From the NCBI RefSeq assembly GCF_001424835.1, contig NZ_LMCQ01000019.1, forward strand, positions 45,011-109,010: a DNA stretch of 64,000 bases, written 5' to 3'. This document shows, in pieces, positions 27,307 to 37,096 of this stretch; the stretch's first letter is position 1, and every line of letters begins with the position of its first letter. The notes below the pieces were generated by a model. The model worked only from the letters and a program-made list of their open reading frames with translations. It did not search any database and was not told where the DNA came from. Position numbers and translations under genes: made by a program. Source of the DNA: Variovorax sp. Root318D1. GTDB lineage: Bacteria > Pseudomonadota > Gammaproteobacteria > Burkholderiales > Burkholderiaceae_C.

Positions 27307-30300
27307 GATGTCTGTTCTGCGGCAAGCAAGGTGTCGAGCGTGCGGTCGTAAACCGTTTCCGAATAGATGCCGGCCACGCGCTTCTGCAATATTTCGGCAC
27401 GGCGTAGCGCTTCCTCGGGGCAAGAAAGAGCGCTGCGAAGTACGTCCACATAGTCCTCCGTCGATGCCTCCGGCGGAACGGGCCATCCGGTATCGGGGCG
27501 AATGAGTTCCGGCACGCCGCCGACGGCGCTTGCGACGACGGGCACGCCGCGCGTTGCAAGTTCGATGAGCGTGGTCGGCATTCCCTCCCACAATCCGGTG
27601 AACAACCAGGCGCCCGCTTCGTCCAGCGGCAGCTCATCGAAATGATCGAAGCTACCTTGCATCTTCAAGTTGGCCGGCAATGCCGACAGATCGGGGGGCG
27701 CATCCAGCAATGCCGCACCCCAGCACCGGAACTCGACATCGGGCATCTTGCGCGCGACCTCCTGTACCAGGTCAAACCGCTTCTGCAGATCCAGCCGACC
27801 GCCCCACAGCACGAGTTTCCGGCTTGCCGGATCGGCCTTTTTAAGCACGCGCCGGGCGATTGACGGTGTCAGGAGCGGTCCCTGCGCTGGCGTGCATATC
27901 GGCACGATCCGATTGCTCGCAGTGGCGCCCAGGCGATACATCTTCGTCAACTCGTCCCGCAAGAAAGCCGTGTCGGTCAGAAAGGCCGTCGTGTGCGGGG
28001 CAGTGGCCGCGAAGAACTCCGAGGGGTACCCGACCCGTCGTCCTGATGGCGTCTGATCCCAGCAGAACATGTAGGAATAAGTCTCCAGTATGGTCGCCAG
28101 ATTGGCGCCATGGCTGCGGAACGTGGCCCAGCACAGTCGGCTGTTCACGTTGAAGACGCGCTTCGGGGTCAGTCCTCTGAATATCACTCGCAACATGTTC
28201 TCCGCAGCGGCCGAAGGCATGCTGCTCATGACGTCCGAGACGTCGACGCAGTCCACCCCCGAAGGCAACCAGTTAGCGCGCTCGAAATGCGAGTGATCGG
28301 TCCGCAGGATCAAGATCCGCTCGTCAGGACGAACGCGCAGCAGGGCCTTTGCCAGCAGTCCGGCGACCAGGTCGGCCCCGCCTGTACGGACCCATGGCAC
28401 GCACACGATGCTGTCGTAGTGGGTGGTAGGCAGCCGGCTGCGCAGTGCCGCGTGGACTGTTCGCATGCCATCGTGGAAAGGCGGCAGAAGATTGTGGGTG
28501 ATCGAAGAAAGATCCCCGATGTCCGGCTCGATCAACTGCATCTCGGAAAAAATCTGCGGCAGCTGGTTCGCGCGCAGGACCTCGTGCAACCGCTGTTCGA
28601 ATGCCGCGGGAATCTCGTCCGCAAAGATGTATTCACGTGCAGGAAAGTCCAGCGCGAACCAATGTCGATGCAAATCCTGCGCCGCGCTACTGCTGACCGG
28701 GCGGTACGGACTAACTCCGCGATAGAACGTCGGGAAGTGGCCTGCTGGCCGTTGCTCTGCGAGTCCGTGCTCCACGAAATGGGCGAATCCCCAGAGCGAG
28801 GAAGCTGCGATATCCGGATTGGCCTTGCGGTAGAACGCCTCGTCGAAGCGCTCCGTAGGCACGATACGCGCGGTGTAGCCATGCAAAAGCCAGTGATGCA
28901 TGGCGCTTTCCTGCGCCTCGAACGACGGCAATCCGGTCGCAGCAGCCCGCTGCTTGTAGATGTCCGGATCAAACAACGGTCCTGGTGCCACATCGATGAG
29001 CATGCCGCCGCGGAGATAGGCAAGAAACCGCTCCAGCGGCGTCCCGGTGCCGCCGTGCCACTCGGGCACGAACAGCGATACAAGCAATCGGATCGCGCTC
29101 GGCGGAACTTCTCTGCGCCACGCCGACGACGCTGCGGACAGTGCGCCGTAAATGTCCACGATGGACAGCGGCCCAGTGCCGAGGGTGTGCACGATGTGTT
29201 CGACCAGTGCGCTTGGAAATCGCCCCTGCGCCGCGCCGGCCGCCAGGAAATGTGCGTGGACGCCATCTGTGGTGCTCCCCAGCTGAGCCGCATACCACTG
29301 TGCATCGAACCAGACCGACGAGGGCGCCAATCTTCCGAGCCTCTGCTGCTGCAATAAGTTCATCGAGCGCGCAGCACCGAGTTCGTCCAGGCGGTGAACA
29401 TAGCGTTCCATATCGAATGTCGCCGCCGCAAAGCGCTTCGTCGCATCCGCCATTCGCGCGCGCGCCGGCTCGTCCATGGCAAGGCGTCCGATCACTTCGG
29501 CTGCGGCATGGATATCCAGATGCTCGACCACTCCCGCCGCCGTCTCGGGATCTTCGAGCAGCAAGTCGGCGGTGCCACTCGCATTCTTGAAGCAGACGGT
29601 GGGAATACCTCGGTGAACCGCATCGATCGATACGTTCGGCAAGGGATCGAGCCTGGAGGCCAGGAGAAAGACATCGGCCAATCCGTAGACCGGATCCAGA
29701 TCGGACACCTCGTCCAGGAAGCTCAGGTCTGCATCGAGATCCGAGCGGCTTAGCTGCTCTTTCAGGTAAATTGAGTAGCCCATGTCTTCGGTTGGCCGGT
29801 AGCCTTCGCCGATCCACATGAAATGCACGCGTCGCTTGAGTTGCAAGCGCTTCACCGCGGCCGCAACGGCGATGAACAGATCCACTCCCTTGCGGAGATT
29901 GACCGATCCAGCGCCCATCACGATCAGCGCGCCCTCATTTCGCAACTCGGCCAGTGTCTGGAGCCGCTCAGGCGCAAGCAGCTTGTGGACCGCCTTGCTT
30001 TCTGGAAGCCTGGACATCCCCTGCGCTTCGATGTGAAAACCGCGTGCCTGCAAAGCGGGATGCACTTCGAGGGATGAGCGTGCGACCAAGGGTGCCGGAA
30101 ACACGACCTCGGATGCCGTATCGAGCGCTTTGCGCAGCGAATCCGCAGGCCAGACGGACGTCCCGAACTCGTGCACCAGCAGGAGGGTCGGCACGAAGCG
30201 CGTGGCGCAGACCTGGACTGCAACGCGCGATTCAATGCTGTTCACTATGGCGTACTTGAAGACCCGGCCTTCAAACAAGGGGGAAAGTCCCGCTTCGGCA

Positions 30301-33071
30301 TCGATCGGTGTGGGTCGCCCTCCCTCGAAAGGCCCATGCGATTCGACACTAAGCGCTTCGAACTCAGGTGCAAGGACGCCTTCTCCCAACAGCACCGTGA
30401 ACACGTTGTAGCGCCTGGAGAGAAGCTGTGCGATGTTCCATCCAAGGATGGGGGCGCCGGTGCGCGAAGTCTCGTGCACCACAACGATGACGTTCTCTCG
30501 TTGCGGATCCATCAGCTCGGGCCTTGCCGTGCGCCTGACCGCCGGAGGCCGGGGCCGCCGATTCTCCCGGTGGCCGTCCGAGATGTAGTGCAGCAGGCAG
30601 TTCATCGCCGCCGCCGCAATATCCGATTGGCACTTGAAGTAATAAGCAGAATCGAAACGCGCCGACGGCGCAAGGCCCAGGGGTTCGCCCAGCAGCAGGT
30701 AGTGGACCGCCAGGTCCCGATCGGCGCCAAGGACGTTTGCACGCTCCCCATAAAAGGCGGGATCGAACAAGGGATTGGGACAAAGCTTGTCCGCCAAGGT
30801 CTGGAAGTAGGAATTGGCGTCGAGACTGGCCGCCGCTTTCTCGACGTCGCCTGCTTCGAGATCGGCCTGCGTTGCGGTGATCAGCCGTGCCCACGCGGCG
30901 GCAGCTGCATCATCGAAACCGAGGTTTTGAAAGTACCGCTCGGCATGCGAACCAGGCGCAAGCAGCAGCGTCGAGCGTGCTTTAAGCACATCGAGCTGGG
31001 TCGCCCACTCGCCGATCGTGGTGCCAACCGGGCGAGGAGCGGTGGCGGCGAGTTCTGGTGGGGCAAGACCAAGGTCGATCACCTCTGCATCAGCAGGTGC
31101 CGGTACTCGCTCGATTGCCGCCGGGCGAGCCGCGTACCGCCGCGCGCGCCATTCCCCTATCTTTTTCGGGAGCTGCAAGGTGGCGGACCACCAGATCAAC
31201 TTGGCCGCGCGCCGGACAGTGCGCGCGGCACGCGGCCTGCTCGCGAAGAGGCGCCGGACCGGGGCCGTGGCACGCCAACTGGAACTCGACTCCACCGCGG
31301 CAAGGCGTGCAGCGACGGATTCTCTCTGCATGCTGGCGTTCTGCGCTTGTTGGCACTGCCAAGTTGCCTCTTGCTCTGCCGCGTCCGCTCTGATGCGCTC
31401 CGCCTGGGCGCTACTTTGCGTTGCATCGGCTCTCGCTTGTTCTGCCTCCGCCCGGTTTCTCGCAGCTTCGGTTTTGCCGCGCTCCGCCTCGGCCCTAGCC
31501 TCCGCGGCCTCAGTCGAGTTTTCCGCCGCCTCGGCCCTGGCCTCCGCCGCTTCGGCCCTGGCCTGCGCAGCCTCAGCCAGGTTTTGCGCCGACGTGGCTC
31601 TGGCCTCCGCAGCCTCAGCCGAGTTTTCCGCCGCTTCGGCCCTTGCCTGCGCAGCTTCAGCCAGGTTTTGCGCCGACGTGGCTCTGGCCTCCGCAGTCTC
31701 TATCAAGGTCCGAGCGGCCTCCGCTTTCGCGCGCTCCGCCTCGGCGCGTTCAAGCGCCGTGTCGGCTTTGCGGGATTCCGTCGCGGCTAGCGCGCACTGC
31801 GCTTCGGCGAACTGCCGAGCTTCGGCCACAGCCTGATCTTTCTCGAGATGCGTAAGCCGCAGTTCTTCAACCTTGGCCTCCAATGCGGTGAGAGCCTCTT
31901 GATGGGTCGCCTGCGTGCGCTGGCTGGCCTCTACGTATTCCTCTTGCAGGCGCTGCACGTTGCCTGCGTACTCGCTCAACGAGTCCTTCAACAGGATGTC
32001 CCGCTCAGCCAACACACCCCGCAATGCAGCGTACTCCGATAACGCTCCCTGGATCCTTGCTTCATATTCAGCCAGGTCGCGTTGATGCTGCTTAGTGGCC
32101 TCCACCCTGAAGCTGTCGAGCGTGGCTGACAACTTGATGAAGCTGAAATCTGTGAATGCATAGAGCTCAACGAGCTGGTTTTGCTGAGCCGTGTCATTCA
32201 GCAACTCGAAAAGCCATTGCAAGCCGAGAACCCAGGCGCTGCGATGCGGCGATTGCACACACGCCATGGCCACAAGAAACTTGACGTTGAACCCCTTCGG
32301 GTGGCGCCACCGCTCGAGTTCGGGGAACACCTGCACGACCTCGTCGAAGCTGCGCAGGGCGAGAAGGTTTTTGCGCAGGAAATTCCATTCATGGCTACTG
32401 CGTACGGCCACGTCAGGGCGGTCACCACTGACATTCGAATTGTCTGAAAAGAGCCGGTGCAGCGTCAGCTTTTCTTCGAGCACGTGGATGGGGTGCTGGA
32501 GAACGAGGCGGCTCCAGAATTCTGCGTCGTCTATCTGTCCGAGCCCGTAGCGATAACCTCCGATCTCGTCGTAGCAACTTCTGCGGATGAGCGAGCTCGG
32601 ATGATTGAGCGTATTCTTTTCGTCGAACAATTCTCTCAGCCACGCCCATCGCGGCTGGTTGCCTCGATTGAACCAGTCGTTTTCCAGTCTGGTACCCGTC
32701 TCGTCGATCACTTGCACCCAAGTGAATACGGCGCCGATCTCCGGGCGTTCGTCAACATAGGCCATTTGCGTGGCCAGCTTTTCAAGTTCCCAAACATCAT
32801 CGGAATGATGTATTGCGATGTACTCACCCGTTGCATGCTCGCGGATGACCTTTTCGATCAGAGGCGATATTTCTCCGTTGACTTGGCTGCGGAACAGTTT
32901 TATCCGCTCGTCGGAATAGCTGTTTATGATCGTCCAGGAATTGTCCGACGAGGCGTCATCAAGTATGAGGAGTTCCAGATCGGTGAAACTTTGGCGAAGC
33001 ACGCTATCGATCGACTCACGTATATGTTTTTCGTGGTTGAATGACGTGAGTATTACAGAGATCTTTGGCAT
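27303..33071 (-). CDS. Giant multi-domain glycosyltransferase
   Basis: At 1922 residues this is far larger than usual. Domains in order: an N-terminal GT2 (about 1-250; VILTSFNHEKHI and LLILDDASSDNSW); a long Ala/Glu-rich coiled coil (about 330-620) with 28-residue internal repeats; a basic linker; several FD-x-xYxx...HYxxxGxxExRxP-type units found in surface-polysaccharide synthesis proteins; a GT4 domain (about 880-1260; VVHETSRTGAPILGW and later LLASRLDPLPNVSIDA); more linker units; and a second GT4 (about 1570-1920; LVLWGGRLDLQKRFDLV and TGLWEGMPTTLIELATRG). Such proteins build polysaccharides with alternating linkages, the coiled coil acting as spacer or ruler. It is coupled to the GT2 gene. 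Confidence 0.9.
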   Translation of the reverse strand: MPKISVILTSFNHEKHIRESIDSVLRQSFTDLELLILDDASSDNSWTIINSYSDERIKLFRSQVNGEISPLIEKVIREHATGEYIAIHHSDDVWELEKLATQMAYVDERPEIGAVFTWVQVIDETGTRLENDWFNRGNQPRWAWLRELFDEKNTLNHPSSLIRRSCYDEIGGYRYGLGQIDDAEFWSRLVLQHPIHVLEEKLTLHRLFSDNSNVSGDRPDVAVRSSHEWNFLRKNLLALRSFDEVVQVFPELERWRHPKGFNVKFLVAMACVQSPHRSAWVLGLQWLFELLNDTAQQNQLVELYAFTDFSFIKLSATLDSFRVEATKQHQRDLAEYEARIQGALSEYAALRGVLAERDILLKDSLSEYAGNVQRLQEEYVEASQRTQATHQEALTALEAKVEELRLTHLEKDQAVAEARQFAEAQCALAATESRKADTALERAEAERAKAEAARTLIETAEARATSAQNLAEAAQARAEAAENSAEAAEARATSAQNLAEAAQARAEAAEARAEAAENSTEAAEARAEAERGKTEAARNRAEAEQARADATQSSAQAERIRADAAEQEATWQCQQAQNASMQRESVAARLAAVESSSSWRATAPVRRLFASRPRAARTVRRAAKLIWWSATLQLPKKIGEWRARRYAARPAAIERVPAPADAEVIDLGLAPPELAATAPRPVGTTIGEWATQLDVLKARSTLLLAPGSHAERYFQNLGFDDAAAAAWARLITATQADLEAGDVEKAAASLDANSYFQTLADKLCPNPLFDPAFYGERANVLGADRDLAVHYLLLGEPLGLAPSARFDSAYYFKCQSDIAAAAMNCLLHYISDGHRENRRPRPPAVRRTARPELMDPQRENVIVVVHETSRTGAPILGWNIAQLLSRRYNVFTVLLGEGVLAPEFEALSVESHGPFEGGRPTPIDAEAGLSPLFEGRVFKYAIVNSIESRVAVQVCATRFVPTLLLVHEFGTSVWPADSLRKALDTASEVVFPAPLVARSSLEVHPALQARGFHIEAQGMSRLPESKAVHKLLAPERLQTLAELRNEGALIVMGAGSVNLRKGVDLFIAVAAAVKRLQLKRRVHFMWIGEGYRPTEDMGYSIYLKEQLSRSDLDADLSFLDEVSDLDPVYGLADVFLLASRLDPLPNVSIDAVHRGIPTVCFKNASGTADLLLEDPETAAGVVEHLDIHAAAEVIGRLAMDEPARARMADATKRFAAATFDMERYVHRLDELGAARSMNLLQQQRLGRLAPSSVWFDAQWYAAQLGSTTDGVHAHFLAAGAAQGRFPSALVEHIVHTLGTGPLSIVDIYGALSAASSAWRREVPPSAIRLLVSLFVPEWHGGTGTPLERFLAYLRGGMLIDVAPGPLFDPDIYKQRAAATGLPSFEAQESAMHHWLLHGYTARIVPTERFDEAFYRKANPDIAASSLWGFAHFVEHGLAEQRPAGHFPTFYRGVSPYRPVSSSAAQDLHRHWFALDFPAREYIFADEIPAAFEQRLHEVLRANQLPQIFSEMQLIEPDIGDLSSITHNLLPPFHDGMRTVHAALRSRLPTTHYDSIVCVPWVRTGGADLVAGLLAKALLRVRPDERILILRTDHSHFERANWLPSGVDCVDVSDVMSSMPSAAAENMLRVIFRGLTPKRVFNVNSRLCWATFRSHGANLATILETYSYMFCWDQTPSGRRVGYPSEFFAATAPHTTAFLTDTAFLRDELTKMYRLGATASNRIVPICTPAQGPLLTPSIARRVLKKADPASRKLVLWGGRLDLQKRFDLVQEVARKMPDVEFRCWGAALLDAPPDLSALPANLKMQGSFDHFDELPLDEAGAWLFTGLWEGMPTTLIELATRGVPVVASAVGGVPELIRPDTGWPVPPEASTEDYVDVLRSALSCPEEALRRAEILQKRVAGIYSETVYDRTLDTLLAAEQTS
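31561..31695 (-). repeat. 84-bp direct repeat in coiled-coil segment
   Basis: The segments 31561-31611 and 31645-31695 are nearly identical and spaced exactly 84 bp apart. This corresponds to 28 residues, four heptads, of the glycosyltransferase coiled coil. In-frame gain or loss would change the coiled-coil length by whole heptads, so length variation among strains is expected. Confidence 0.85.
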
Positions 33072-33138
33072 TTTTTTATCTCGAGGTGAGAGCAGATTCC
33101 TTGCTCCAAAACGATTGATTTCGGTTTGTGCAGCGCAC

Positions 33139-34257
33139 TCAATTCACCCGGTCGAGCGCATAGATTAATTCAGGCGTGTTTTCTCGCGTCTTGCTATCCT
33201 TCAATCGCAGGCCGATGCAAAATTCTCCAGTTCCTGAATCTTTGAAGGTTCGAAACGTCAGATTGATTTTTTCGCCGGCTCCGACCGCAATTTTTGGAAT
33301 CGGAAAGTATGACTGCCTCCAGCTGGTCGAACCCTCCAGGGGCGATGTGCTGAGGCACTTCCCCTCAATAACCTCAAGGTCGAAATGACCCAGGAACCCA
33401 TGGCAAGTTCCGGCAGAGGGGTAGGTGAATTCGAGTTCCTTTTCGAAGAAGTAATCGTCGACTGTTGATGTTCGAAAATCGAACGAAGCGACGCTGGCTG
33501 TGTCGACAATCGATTTTTCGTCGAATTGGTAAACAATTTCTCTTTGCGGAGATTTTGTCTCGGCGGCAAGTACATCTGAAAAATCAAAACCAAAAACAGG
33601 GGCTTGCCAGAATCCAAATCCTCTTTCGACGTAGAGGCGGTGATTGTCTATGGCAGACAAATACATCTGTGCTGATCTTGGGATGACTTGTCCATCGTCT
33701 TTCAGCGCGGCATCCCGGACCTTCGTGAAGGCGGAGAAATGAAGCCACTCATCCAGTACATACAGCCCGATAAACTCGGAAATTACCAGGTCAACTTTCG
33801 AATGGACCTCGAAACTGCCGGCATCCCCCTGGATGAACTTGATCGCATGAAGCCCATTTTTTTCTGCGATGCGACGTGAAAGCTCTATGGCGTCTGTTAT
33901 TTCCAGGGCGAAAACCTCCTTGGCCCCGGCGCGGGCAGCAAACATCGACAGAATCCCCGATCCAGAACCGACATCGATGACCGTCTCGCCGCCTTTTATC
34001 GTGTGCTCAATGGCATCTCTGAAAGCTTGCGTTCTCCGCGTGTCAAGCAGCATGCCCCTTTGGCTTTTCCAGCCCTGGAAGTTCCGGTGGAGATCGACCG
34101 GTTGCGCTGTATTGCCCAGCGTGGCGAGAACACCCAGCTGAATGAGCTTGTCTATCAGTTCTTCGTTTAGACCAGAAGTGCTGTTTGCATCTCGTGGCAC
34201 CCGAAAATTATTGACAAGCAGATGTCCGTCCGGGGACAGGCCGACTTTCTTGTTCAT
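33139..34257 (-). CDS. PRMT-like SAM-dependent methyltransferase
   Basis: This 372-residue protein's central Rossmann domain carries motif I VIDVGSGSGILSMFAARAGA, the acidic post-I residue in FALEITDA, and SEFIGLYVLDEWL. The last resembles the double-E loop of protein arginine methyltransferases, though the second Glu context differs. A beta-barrel-like C-terminal half follows. It sits in a glycan operon, so the substrate may be a sugar or an associated protein rather than arginine. The region is notably richer in A/T than the surrounding genes, suggesting transfer. A 67-base gap separates it from the downstream glycosyltransferase. Confidence 0.82.
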   Translation of the reverse strand: MNKKVGLSPDGHLLVNNFRVPRDANSTSGLNEELIDKLIQLGVLATLGNTAQPVDLHRNFQGWKSQRGMLLDTRRTQAFRDAIEHTIKGGETVIDVGSGSGILSMFAARAGAKEVFALEITDAIELSRRIAEKNGLHAIKFIQGDAGSFEVHSKVDLVISEFIGLYVLDEWLHFSAFTKVRDAALKDDGQVIPRSAQMYLSAIDNHRLYVERGFGFWQAPVFGFDFSDVLAAETKSPQREIVYQFDEKSIVDTASVASFDFRTSTVDDYFFEKELEFTYPSAGTCHGFLGHFDLEVIEGKCLSTSPLEGSTSWRQSYFPIPKIAVGAGEKINLTFRTFKDSGTGEFCIGLRLKDSKTRENTPELIYALDRVN

Positions 34258-34263
34258 ATCGTG

Positions 34264-35094
34264 CTAGTGAGCGTTTGGCTGGGGTCGCGTGATGTCATGG
34301 CGGCTCGGCCGCTCGATGAGGCAGTCGTACCGGTAGTACGCGGACGTGAGTCTTGCGTCCTGAGGCAAAAAACGGACTCGCAATCCGCTGTCCTCGATCA
34401 CCCCCCGCAACTGAGACTGAGACCACCAGGTGCCTATGTGCGGCCTGCCCTCGGCCTCGCGCTGGCGGTAGAACGCCATTTTTCGATCGTCGTCGTAGTA
34501 CACACCCAGACGATCTGCATCGGGAACCCCGCCGATAAAAATGGCCTCGACGCTCGGGCTGTTTCCCAGGGTGCGTAGCAATCTTGATAGATCATCGGAT
34601 TGGAGGTGTTGAACGGAGGACTCCATGAACACCTTGGTCACACCGGAAAAAAATGAGCGATCGAGCGTCGAGACGTTGCCAACTACATACCGAACGTTGC
34701 TTGCGGCGTTGAAGCGGTTCGCACAATCGATCAGGTTTTCGGAAAAATCGACGCCAATGGTTTCCGCCACGCTGCGCGCGATGCCACTGGTGAGAAGCCC
34801 GTTACCGCAACACAGGTCGGCGACCCGATCGGTTTCATTCAGATTCAGCACTTGCCTGAGGCCGGCGACGGTCAGATCGATCTCGCTTTGCTCTTCTTCG
34901 ACGCCGTTGATGGTGCGATCCACTTGCTTCATCAAGGAGTGGGCGAATTTGACGGCGTTGATGTCGTAGTAGCTTTTCCAGTATTGATTCATGGCGCTTA
35001 TGGGGCTGACCGCGCTTGCATGGTGCGGTTTGGAATGCATCGGGGCGGGCGAGTCGATGAGAGGCGAAGAAGGGTGGGTGTCGTGTCCGTTCAT
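34264..35094 (-). CDS. Class I SAM-dependent methyltransferase
   Basis: This 276-residue protein has motif I in VADLCCGNGLLTSGIA, the acidic loop GVDFSENLI, and a core of normal methyltransferase size after a 35-residue leader. ATG at 35094 overlaps the WbqC stop by ATGA, which supports this start; an internal ATG at MNQYW is the alternative. It probably methylates a sugar or precursor of the glycan made by this operon. Confidence 0.85.
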   Translation of the reverse strand: MNGHDTHPSSPLIDSPAPMHSKPHHASAVSPISAMNQYWKSYYDINAVKFAHSLMKQVDRTINGVEEEQSEIDLTVAGLRQVLNLNETDRVADLCCGNGLLTSGIARSVAETIGVDFSENLIDCANRFNAASNVRYVVGNVSTLDRSFFSGVTKVFMESSVQHLQSDDLSRLLRTLGNSPSVEAIFIGGVPDADRLGVYYDDDRKMAFYRQREAEGRPHIGTWWSQSQLRGVIEDSGLRVRFLPQDARLTSAYYRYDCLIERPSRHDITRPQPNAH

Positions 35095-35855
35095 ACGCAA
35101 TCCAATTGGCGCACCTGGACCATTCGATGGGCCACCGGCACTACGGTGCTTGCCGACGCGAGCCTGCTCGTTCCCGCAATTCCATTGAACATCAGTACGT
35201 CGATGATGGACAGGGAAGGCTCGAATGGATCGCCGGCCTGGGGATACGCAATCGCCGGCGGCTGCAGCGCGCTGAGCTTGATGCCGCGGCGACAAAACTC
35301 GTCCGGATCCAGAAGCGAAATGCCATTCGCTGGGTTGATGAATTCGGTGGCGCCCATGTTCTGCACCATGGCCAGCGTGCGATCCCCGCGGTCGGGGATC
35401 GTGCGGTAGTCGAAGTGATAGTCCGAAGAAATGACGATCTCGCTGCGAATCGACAGCGCCTTGCAGACCTGCCTGACGATGCGGCAGTTCAGCGCACCAA
35501 TGGTCGGCTCCTGTCCACCGAACAGCGCGGATTCGACGAGTTCCATTGTTTCAGCGAAGAAGGGTGCCTTGGTCCTGTAGTCCGCAAGCTGGTTGACGAT
35601 CCTGGTCTTCCACACTGGAGATGGCGTGGTTCTCACGTTGCGAATGGCGGTTGTGAACGGATGCCTTGCCACGGGCGCATGGATGTAGCGCCATCCGCCG
35701 CCCGGCTTGAGAATGCGATTGCGGTTCACCCAACCCCGATCGATGTACTGCGCGTTGTCGAACAATTCGAAGCAATCCACGGCGGCGATCAACTGCCAGT
35801 ACCCTAGGTAGGGAAAGAAATACGGCTGCATCGACGCCAAGCGCTTCAGCTTCAT
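35091..35855 (-). CDS. WbqC-like family protein
   Basis: This 254-residue protein has the WbqC hallmarks: an SMQPYFFPYLGYWQLI start, then FDNAQYIDRGWVNRN, and later IDVLMFNG. The family is associated with O-antigen and capsule loci that make unusual amino-sugars, where members are thought to act as transferases on amino-sugars made by DegT-type enzymes. ATG at 35855 overlaps the aminotransferase stop (ATGA). Confidence 0.9.
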   Translation of the reverse strand: MKLKRLASMQPYFFPYLGYWQLIAAVDCFELFDNAQYIDRGWVNRNRILKPGGGWRYIHAPVARHPFTTAIRNVRTTPSPVWKTRIVNQLADYRTKAPFFAETMELVESALFGGQEPTIGALNCRIVRQVCKALSIRSEIVISSDYHFDYRTIPDRGDRTLAMVQNMGATEFINPANGISLLDPDEFCRRGIKLSALQPPAIAYPQAGDPFEPSLSIIDVLMFNGIAGTSRLASASTVVPVAHRMVQVRQLDCV

Positions 35856-37072
35856 GACCGTGATCCAGCCTGCTGCAAGAGGGCGACGATGCGGTCCACG
35901 TCCGCGTTGGATAGCGCCGGGTAGATCGGCAGGCAAATCACTTCTTCTGCCGCCTTGTGTGCCACCGGCAGTCCGCTCGGCTGAGCCGAAGGCAGTTCGT
36001 GGTACATCTCAAAACTGCTGACAAGCGGGTAGAAGTAGCGGCGGGTGTGGATGTCGTTTGCCTGCAGCATCGCGTAGAGTTCATCGCGCGCGAGCGGGTA
36101 CTCGGACCGGACGAGTATCGGAAAGTAGGCGTGGTTCGCAATGCGTTCGCCTGCATTCCCGATGCAGTGGATGCCCTTGACTGCGCGCAACCCTTTCCGA
36201 TATCGCGCGTCGATCTCGCCTCGCCTGGCGATCGCTTGGTCCACGTCGCGCAACTGCAGTAGGCCGAGTGCGGCATTGAACTCGCTCATCTTGCCGTTGA
36301 TGCCCGGCGTGACCACTGTGACTTCGTCGACGAAGCCGAAGTTCTTTAATTGGTCGATATGGCGTTTGGTTTGCGCATCGGGCGACACGATGGCGCCGCC
36401 TTCGAACGTATTGAAGACCTTGGTGGCATGAAAGCTCAGCACCGACAGGTCACCGTGTTTCAGGAGGCTGCCGCTGTGTAATTGCACGCCGAAGGCGTGG
36501 GCGGCGTCATAGATCACCTTCAGCCCGTGCGCGCGTGCGATCTTCTCTATTGCCTCGACATCGCAGGGGTGTCCATAGCAGTGAACGGGCATGATGGCGC
36601 TCGTTGCGGGCGTGATCGCCGCTTCGATCCGTGCCGGATCGAGGTTGAGCGTGTGGGGATCGATGTCGACAAACACCGGCTTGATGCGGTTCCACAAGAG
36701 GGAATGCGCAGTAGCGGTGAACGAGTAGGGCGTGGTGATGACCTCCCCCGACACCCCGAGTGCCTGCAGTGCGGTGACCAGCCCGATCGTGCAATTGGTG
36801 AAGAGCGATATGTGCTCGACGCCGAGGTATTCGCACAGCGCGGCCTCCAGACGATCATGGAAAGGGCCGCCGTTGGTGAGTATCTTGCTGTCCCAAATTT
36901 CGCGCAGGTAAGGCAGGAACTCCTCGAGGCTCGGAAGGACCGGCTGTGTCACATAGATAGGCCCCGCGGATTTTTTCGCGTTGCAGGAGCTGCGGTCCTC
37001 AGGCCACGCGTATTCACCCGGTCCGGTGCCGCCGCGTTCTTCCAATGCCACTGGTGCTGTATCGAAAAGCAT
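35852..37072 (-). CDS. DegT/DnrJ/EryC1/StrS sugar aminotransferase
   Basis: This 406-residue PLP enzyme carries the DAAHAFG segment and the catalytic Lys in SFHATKVFNTFEGGA, with length and layout typical of sugar-nucleotide aminotransferases (VioA/FdtB type). It converts a keto-sugar nucleotide to an amino-sugar. With WbqC next door it suggests an acylated amino-deoxy sugar in the surface polysaccharide. The N-terminal 35 residues before the conserved YVTQPVLPS are variable, so a later start is possible. Confidence 0.92.
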   Translation of the reverse strand: MLFDTAPVALEERGGTGPGEYAWPEDRSSCNAKKSAGPIYVTQPVLPSLEEFLPYLREIWDSKILTNGGPFHDRLEAALCEYLGVEHISLFTNCTIGLVTALQALGVSGEVITTPYSFTATAHSLLWNRIKPVFVDIDPHTLNLDPARIEAAITPATSAIMPVHCYGHPCDVEAIEKIARAHGLKVIYDAAHAFGVQLHSGSLLKHGDLSVLSFHATKVFNTFEGGAIVSPDAQTKRHIDQLKNFGFVDEVTVVTPGINGKMSEFNAALGLLQLRDVDQAIARRGEIDARYRKGLRAVKGIHCIGNAGERIANHAYFPILVRSEYPLARDELYAMLQANDIHTRRYFYPLVSSFEMYHELPSAQPSGLPVAHKAAEEVICLPIYPALSNADVDRIVALLQQAGSRS

Positions 37073-37096
37073 TGCTAGACCTTGGGCGGTGTCCGC

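Noticed and set aside
30171..31790. A 539-codon plus-strand frame opposite the giant glycosyltransferase
   Set aside because: It is antisense to GT4 and coiled-coil sequence, with Arg/Leu/Gly bias and no motifs.
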